From: Candidatus Aenigmatarchaeota archaeon
Lineage (GTDB): Archaea > Aenigmatarchaeota > Aenigmatarchaeia > GW2011-AR5
DNA length: 9,241 bases
Assembly: GCA_016202875.1 (NCBI GenBank)
Contig: JACQNX010000021.1
Span: 1-9,241, forward strand
Reading direction: 5' to 3'
How positions within the stretch are numbered: the stretch's first letter is position 1; the number at the start of each line of letters is the position of its first letter. The position numbers and the translations under genes were made by a program. The notes beneath the pieces were generated by a model, which searched no databases, was not told where the DNA came from, and was given only the letters and a program-made list of their open reading frames with translations. This document shows positions 5,926 through 9,241 of the stretch, in pieces.

Positions 5926-7545
5926 ATGCCTGAACAAGAGCATGAGGAAAAGCTAAAGACAAAATTCGCGCTGAAAAAGTTAGTGAAGCAGCTAGGTTCT
6001 ATGAAGGGCAGGCACACAGAGCTTGTGACAGTCTACGTCCCTGCAAACTACAGCCTGCACGAGATACTGGGCCAGCTCCGCAATGAGCAGAGCACAGCGG
6101 ATAATATCAAGTCCAAGCCTGTCCGCAAGAACGTGACAACAGCCCTGGAAAAGATCATGCGCCATATCCAGCTCTACAAGAAGACGCCAGAGAACGGCTT
6201 GGCTCTCTTCTGTGGTAATGTCTCCATGTCGGACGCGCGCACGGACATTGAGCTCTGGGCAATAGAGCCGCCTGAACCCATAAAGACCAAGATGTACTGG
6301 TGTGACCAGCGCTTTGTCCTCGACCCCCTGCAGGAGATGGTGGCTGAAAAAGAGATTTATGGCATAATCAATCTGGACAAGAGCGAAGCGTCTGTGGCAT
6401 TGCTGATCGGGAAGAAGATCGAACCAATATTTCATAAAGAATCCATTGTTCCGGGGAAAACGAGGGCAGGCGGGCAATGCTTTGCTCGGGGGACAAAAGT
6501 TAGATGCGTTTCAGGGGCTGTTCCGATAGAAGCAGTTAAAATTGGAGATGATATTATTTCTTACGATGCTGGTCAAAGGAAATTGGTGCCTGCCAAAGTC
6601 AGGAAAAAATTCGAAAAAGAGGCTAGGAGAATTTATACAATAACAGCAGGCACGCAAAAAATAATAACGACGCCAGAGCATGTGTTTTTTGTTTCGAATA
6701 AAAGTTATTTCAAGGAAAAAAGTGCATTTGATCTTTCTATCGGGGAATTTCTTGTCTTGGCGAAAAAAGGAAAAACAAAAGAATCTAGGATATTATCAAT
6801 AAAAAAAGAAGCGAAAACCATTTCTGTTTTTGACCTTTCAGTGGAAAGACATGAAAATTATATAGCAAACAATCTTCTTGTCCACAACAGTTCAGCCCGA
6901 TTCGGCCGCATCCGTGAGGGCTTGCTCAATGACTGGCTCAAGCAGGTCGGCGAAGCTGCAAATAAGATCTTCACAGAGCACAAGGAAGTGCTGGGCATAA
7001 TCCTCTCAGGCCCAGGACCTATCAAGGATATGTTTCTGAAAGAAGACTATGTTTTTGCAGACGTCAGGAAAAAAATAATCGGCACAGTGGACACATCCTA
7101 TACAGGTCCCCATGGGCTTGAAGAGACCCTGGAGCGCGGCGAAGCGCTCCTCAAAGAGCTCGGCGTCACAAAAGAGAAGCTCCTCCTCCAGAAATTCTTC
7201 AACGAGCTCCAGAAGCCTCACGGCCTTGTCACGTATGGTTTTAAGGAAGTCCTTGATGCCTTGGAAATAGGTGCTGTTGATACAGTTATAGTCAGCGAAT
7301 CATCTGAATTGAAAATTAAAGAGTATACAAACATAGAAGGTGAGACAAAGTTAATCGCATGGAAACCCGGAGTTGCCATACCTGAAGACTATAAAATGAT
7401 AGGAGAGATGGATGTCATTGAATACTTTGAAGAGAAGGCGAAGAGCTATGGCTCCAAGGTCATTGTAGTATCAGCAGACACGCGCGAGGGCCTGCAGTTC
7501 GCCCATTTCGGCGGCATCGGCGCGCTGCTGAGGTACAATATCTGA
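5926..7545 (+). CDS. prf1: Peptide chain release factor aRF1, interrupted by an intein at the GGQ motif
   Basis: The 539-residue precursor consists of 402 residues of aRF1 exteins (1-184 and 322-539) and a 137-residue intein. aRF1 recognises all three stop codons in the ribosomal A site and triggers hydrolysis of peptidyl-tRNA. Stop-codon-reading signatures are intact in domain 1: NIKS (60-63) and YWCDQRF (124-130). The catalytic GGQ is at 182-184, preceded by GKTRA. The intein begins at the next residue, and the downstream extein resumes with SSARFGRIRE, so splicing restores GGQSSARF, the family's normal continuation (compare GGQSALRF in eukaryotic eRF1). Domains 2 and 3 follow, including LSGPGPIKDMF (360-370) and a C-terminal half of normal length. 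The Cys ligands of the zinc-ribbon minidomain seen in some archaeal aRF1s are absent around residues 458-500. The spliced length of about 402 is close to the usual 400-430. TGA stop; an SD lies at 5916-5920. Identity is very secure. Confidence 0.97.
   Translation: MPEQEHEEKLKTKFALKKLVKQLGSMKGRHTELVTVYVPANYSLHEILGQLRNEQSTADNIKSKPVRKNVTTALEKIMRHIQLYKKTPENGLALFCGNVSMSDARTDIELWAIEPPEPIKTKMYWCDQRFVLDPLQEMVAEKEIYGIINLDKSEASVALLIGKKIEPIFHKESIVPGKTRAGGQCFARGTKVRCVSGAVPIEAVKIGDDIISYDAGQRKLVPAKVRKKFEKEARRIYTITAGTQKIITTPEHVFFVSNKSYFKEKSAFDLSIGEFLVLAKKGKTKESRILSIKKEAKTISVFDLSVERHENYIANNLLVHNSSARFGRIREGLLNDWLKQVGEAANKIFTEHKEVLGIILSGPGPIKDMFLKEDYVFADVRKKIIGTVDTSYTGPHGLEETLERGEALLKELGVTKEKLLLQKFFNELQKPHGLVTYGFKEVLDALEIGAVDTVIVSESSELKIKEYTNIEGETKLIAWKPGVAIPEDYKMIGEMDVIEYFEEKAKSYGSKVIVVSADTREGLQFAHFGGIGALLRYNI
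6478..6888 (+). other. Class 1 mini-intein inserted directly after GGQ in aRF1
   Basis: Residues 185-321 of the aRF1 precursor form a complete self-splicing HINT domain without a homing endonuclease. Block A starts at the nucleophile Cys185 (CFARGTKVRC). Block B carries TPEH (249-252). Block F is VFDLSVERHENYIANN (301-316), with Asp303 and His309. Block G ends LLVHN with His320 and Asn321. The +1 extein residue is Ser322, so splicing would run Cys1 thioester, transfer to Ser+1, then Asn cyclisation. At 137 residues it is close to the smallest natural inteins; with no room for a LAGLIDADG endonuclease it probably cannot home by itself. By my count it is about 36% GC (147 of 411), against 52-62% in three sampled 60-base extein segments, and it favours AAA over AAG lysine codons. 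Its insertion between Gln184 and Ser322 breaks the GGQ loop, so unspliced protein should be inactive. Confidence 0.95.
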
Positions 7546-7633
7546 GTGATGATTTACTTTCCTGAAGAATCTTTTTCTCACGTCCGTATCAGGAAGCTCA
7601 TGGGCGTTCTTGCGGGTATTTAAGGGGGAAAGG
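7546..7633 (+). other. Gap after aRF1 with an in-frame 25-codon extension
   Basis: Directly after the aRF1 TGA the same frame continues as GTG ATG and stays open for 25 codons to TAA at 7621-7623. It could be a tiny separate gene from ATG 7549 (24 residues), a gene remnant, the product of UGA readthrough, or chance. No similarity is recognised and no SD stands out. Confidence 0.3.
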
Positions 7634-7643
7634 TTTAAAAATA
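7634..7643 (+). promoter_or_regulatory. TATA box and BRE of the exported-protein operon
   Basis: TTTAAAAATA preceded by purine-rich GGGGGAAAGG is a strong archaeal BRE/TATA arrangement. Initiation about 25 bp downstream would fall near 7663, leaving a leader of about 14 nt before the ATG at 7678. Confidence 0.7.
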
Positions 7644-7644
7644 A

Positions 7645-7677
7645 CTACTGTAGAGTAATTAGTAAGGATAGATTACT
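7645..7677. repeat. Inverted repeats between TATA box and start codon of the exported-protein operon
   Basis: CTAC-T-GTAG (7645-7653) is a perfect short palindrome lying just downstream of the TATA box. AGTAAT (7654-7659) is mirrored by ATTACT (7672-7677), which abuts the ATG. The first could be a repressor site overlapping the initiation region. The second would form only a weak hairpin in RNA. Both are short enough to be chance. Confidence 0.3.
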
Positions 7678-8577
7678 ATGAAAAGACGCGAGTTTTTGGA
7701 CGTCAGCCTGACGCCCCTGACTTCACTGAGGTTTTACGCAGCGCATGTAGCCAACGCCCCCGAAAGCAAATTCGAGCGCCTTTACAGGAGAATAGCCGAG
7801 GACGTGCATGACGGAAAGCCTCTTATCATAATCACATACGCAGGGCTCTGGCCTGATGGGAAGCAGCCGGAAAACAATATCCACTGGGGCACTTATCACG
7901 GGCCATGGAGAATGTTCCGGCAAATCTCGAAGGATGCGCGCATCAGCAGACAGTACAGGACAAACTGGGAAGAGCTTTCTCTTGAAAGAGATGTGTATGA
8001 CCCTGTAAGATCTGCTGTTTTTACCGCAAAATGCAGCAGCGAAAGATGGGTAAAAATGGGCGCACCGAAAGAGTTCGACGTGTACATGGTTTTCCATGCT
8101 TTCAGGAACCTGAGAGCCGGCGCAGTCAGAATGGCTGAACATCTGAAGCATGACGCAGCGCAATCCATTAGTGCAGGGGCCAAAAAACTCCGCTTGGAGG
8201 ATGCCCAGATAGTGGGCTATAATGGCCATAATTTTTATTACGATGGTCCCTTCTATGGATTGAAGCATGTGAAAGGTTCTCCGAAGAGGCAGAAGGGCGT
8301 TTTCGTTATAGGCTGCGATACAAAGCCGTTTTTCAGGGACGACCTTGTTGACACGAATGTCACAGGGGTTGCTTTCACCACGTCATTCATGGCCCCCGAG
8401 GGCTATAATATTCTGGCTATGGCAGATGGCCTGTCAAAGGCTGCACCAGGCCCCGAGCTCGCAAGGGCTATGAACGAGAGCTACAGGCACTGGCAGATGA
8501 GCACAGGGAACAAGAGGCCCGGCGACCTTTTTGTGAATGATGATTATGGCTTGTTCAGGCGGGGTGAAAGTGCATGA
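7678..8577 (+). CDS. Exported protein with Tat-like signal; possible caspase-fold (clan CD) cysteine hydrolase
   Basis: 299 residues. The N-terminus MKRREFLDVSL resembles a twin-arginine signal (RRxFL). A weakly hydrophobic segment follows and ends in a possible AxA cleavage site (VANA, 24-27), suggesting folded export outside the membrane. The mature part opens with strand-rich KPLIIITYAGLWPDG (47-61). Two segments suggest a catalytic pair: VGYNGHNFYYDGP (179-191, His184) and KGVFVIGCDTKPFF (206-219, Cys213). A conserved-looking VAFTTSFMAPEGYN (231-244) and a C-terminal helix (258-274) follow. In clan CD peptidases a His followed by Gly and a Cys preceded by a small residue, each after a hydrophobic strand, form the dyad. 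Here His is followed by Asn and the His-Cys gap is only 29 residues, so this is a hypothesis. The gene overlaps the next by ATGA and is the first of a two-gene operon behind a good TATA box. No named family recognised. Confidence 0.8.
   Translation: MKRREFLDVSLTPLTSLRFYAAHVANAPESKFERLYRRIAEDVHDGKPLIIITYAGLWPDGKQPENNIHWGTYHGPWRMFRQISKDARISRQYRTNWEELSLERDVYDPVRSAVFTAKCSSERWVKMGAPKEFDVYMVFHAFRNLRAGAVRMAEHLKHDAAQSISAGAKKLRLEDAQIVGYNGHNFYYDGPFYGLKHVKGSPKRQKGVFVIGCDTKPFFRDDLVDTNVTGVAFTTSFMAPEGYNILAMADGLSKAAPGPELARAMNESYRHWQMSTGNKRPGDLFVNDDYGLFRRGESA
8561..8567 (+). promoter_or_regulatory. Shine-Dalgarno site (GGGGTGA) inside the upstream gene
   Basis: GGTGA (8563-8567) lies six bases before the ATG at 8574, inside the last codons of the preceding gene. 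It supports this start and translational coupling of the two genes. Confidence 0.75.
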
Positions 8578-9041
8578 GACCGCGAATGGCTGGTGTTATT
8601 TTGTCCGCCGCCCTTCTTGCTGCGCCTGCGGTTGCGCAGGACAGAAACGCCAAGACAGAAATGTACAGATCGCTTGTCGAGGCAAGCCGGAAGCTCCCTG
8701 CGTACAGGGATGCGCGGTATATCGATCTCAATGAAAATGAAAAAGGAATCAGGCGCGTGTACATAACTTACAAAGATACGAACAAAAACGGCGAGATAGA
8801 CACCGGCGACATACTGGAGCTGGAAGTTCTTTACAACCCTTCACGCGAGCAGCCTTATATTGTTGAAAATTTCAGAGGAAGGCTGAACAGCCCTGTCTTC
8901 TACCATGCTGATTATCATGACAAGGAGCGCGGAGAAGTTTGCACTGAATCCATTGTTCCGCTCATGAGCAAGGCCGAGCAGAGCAAGGTCTTAACGCGTC
9001 ATAAAAATACTGTGACGCTTTTGCTGAAGAACATCAGATAA
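8574..9041 (+). CDS. Secreted protein with a single EF-hand/dockerin-like calcium loop
   Basis: 155 residues. A classic Sec signal peptide covers 1-21: basic MRPR, a hydrophobic core (6-16) and a probable signal peptidase I site AVA|QD. The mature protein is small and charged. DTNKNGEIDTGD (68-79) fits a 12-residue calcium-binding loop (D-x-N-x-N-G-x-I-D-x-x-D), placed between beta strands (VYITYK before, ILELEVLY after) rather than between two helices. There is one Cys (in GEVCTES) and no membrane anchor after the signal. The start overlaps the previous stop as ATGA and is backed by a strong SD, so the two proteins are made in a coupled way and may work together outside the cell. No named family recognised; the calcium site is inference from spacing of ligands. 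Confidence 0.82.
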   Translation: MRPRMAGVILSAALLAAPAVAQDRNAKTEMYRSLVEASRKLPAYRDARYIDLNENEKGIRRVYITYKDTNKNGEIDTGDILELEVLYNPSREQPYIVENFRGRLNSPVFYHADYHDKERGEVCTESIVPLMSKAEQSKVLTRHKNTVTLLLKNIR

Positions 9042-9065
9042 ATATATGCGACCTGAAGCTCGCAA

Positions 9066-9241
9066 TTACTTTTTCTCCCAGGGCTTTGTCAGGTAGATAT
9101 CAGACAAAGGCGGCCCTTCTTTTCCGCTGTAAAATGTCCTCCAGTGCATTTCTCTATGAAGTTCGCCTACCGGGCCAAGACCAAGCACGTTGCCTCCTTG
9201 GGTTACAGATATGCCTGTCGTGGCCCCGCCTGCTCTTACAC
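9066..9241 (-). CDS. C-terminal fragment, possibly carbon-nitrogen hydrolase / Lnt-like (5' end outside window)
   Basis: The minus strand is open from the window edge to TAA (9066-9068), giving 57 codons beginning VRAGGATTGISVTQGGNVLG. A turn of the form R...TGIS...G.VL followed about 20 residues later by RTFYSGKEG recalls the end of nitrilase-superfamily proteins such as apolipoprotein N-acyltransferase (R..NTGIS..I.P.G.V..., then TFY..YGD). The catalytic Glu-Lys-Cys residues would lie upstream, out of view, so this is tentative. The reading frame itself looks genuine: it converges on the calcium-loop gene with a 24-nt gap and ends in a polar tail (TKPWEKK). If Lnt-like, its place beside exported proteins would fit an envelope role. 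Confidence 0.4.
   Translation of the reverse strand, partial: VRAGGATTGISVTQGGNVLGLGPVGELHREMHWRTFYSGKEGPPLSDIYLTKPWEKK

Noticed and set aside
5992..6477. Minus-strand open frame of 161 codons opposite the N-terminal half of aRF1
   Set aside because: Shadow of the aRF1 coding strand, which has unambiguous NIKS and GGQ motifs.
6478..6888. Group I/II or archaeal tRNA-type intron instead of an intein in aRF1
   Set aside because: The insert keeps the reading frame, has no stop codons and encodes all intein splicing blocks, so it is removed at the protein level.
1..9241. tRNA or rRNA genes, CRISPR arrays, insertion sequences
   Set aside because: Intergenic stretches were read on both strands; no cloverleaf-like sequence, regularly spaced repeat, transposase motif or terminal inverted repeat was seen.

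Overview
The window looks like a chromosomal segment of an archaeon, possibly a DPANN-type lineage, though the lineage is a guess. The archaeal evidence is direct: an archaeal/eukaryotic-type release factor aRF1 (NIKS, YxCxxxF and GGQ motifs), an archaeal-type valyl-tRNA synthetase, TATA-box promoters (for example TTTAAAAATA at 7634-7643), one apparently leaderless housekeeping gene, and Shine-Dalgarno sites of the GGAGGTGAT series. Composition is mosaic. valS, the aRF1 exteins and the secreted-protein pair are near 50% GC in the stretches I looked at, while the AAA+ regulator, the GNAT acetyltransferase and the intein are clearly richer in AT.

Layout. 1-453 (+) is the 3' part of a metallo-beta-lactamase-fold gene. 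It converges on a small lipoprotein gene (470-832, -), which lies 69 nt downstream of a 464-codon NtrC/PspF-type AAA+ regulator with a Fis-type HTH (902-2296, -). A divergent promoter region (2297-2400) with duplicated TATA-like repeats separates the regulator from valS (2401-4767, +). 4768-5271 holds no intact gene, only a degraded nucleotidyltransferase-like remnant. A GNAT acetyltransferase (5272-5784, -) is divergent from the aRF1 gene (5926-7545, +). 7678-9041 is a two-gene translationally coupled operon for exported proteins: a Tat-signal-like protein with a possible His/Cys dyad, then a Sec-signal protein with one EF-hand/dockerin-like calcium loop. The window closes with the 3' end of a convergent gene (9066-9241, -) that may be a carbon-nitrogen hydrolase or Lnt-like protein.

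Two things stand out. First, aRF1 is interrupted by a complete 137-residue mini-intein (nt 6478-6888) placed exactly after the catalytic GGQ tripeptide. Peptide release in this organism should therefore depend on protein splicing, unless it has a second, uninterrupted release-factor gene. Second, the AAA+ regulator keeps the sigma-54-contacting GAFTGA loop although known archaea have no sigma-54, so its target is unexplained. All functional assignments come from reading motifs by eye; no database search was run.
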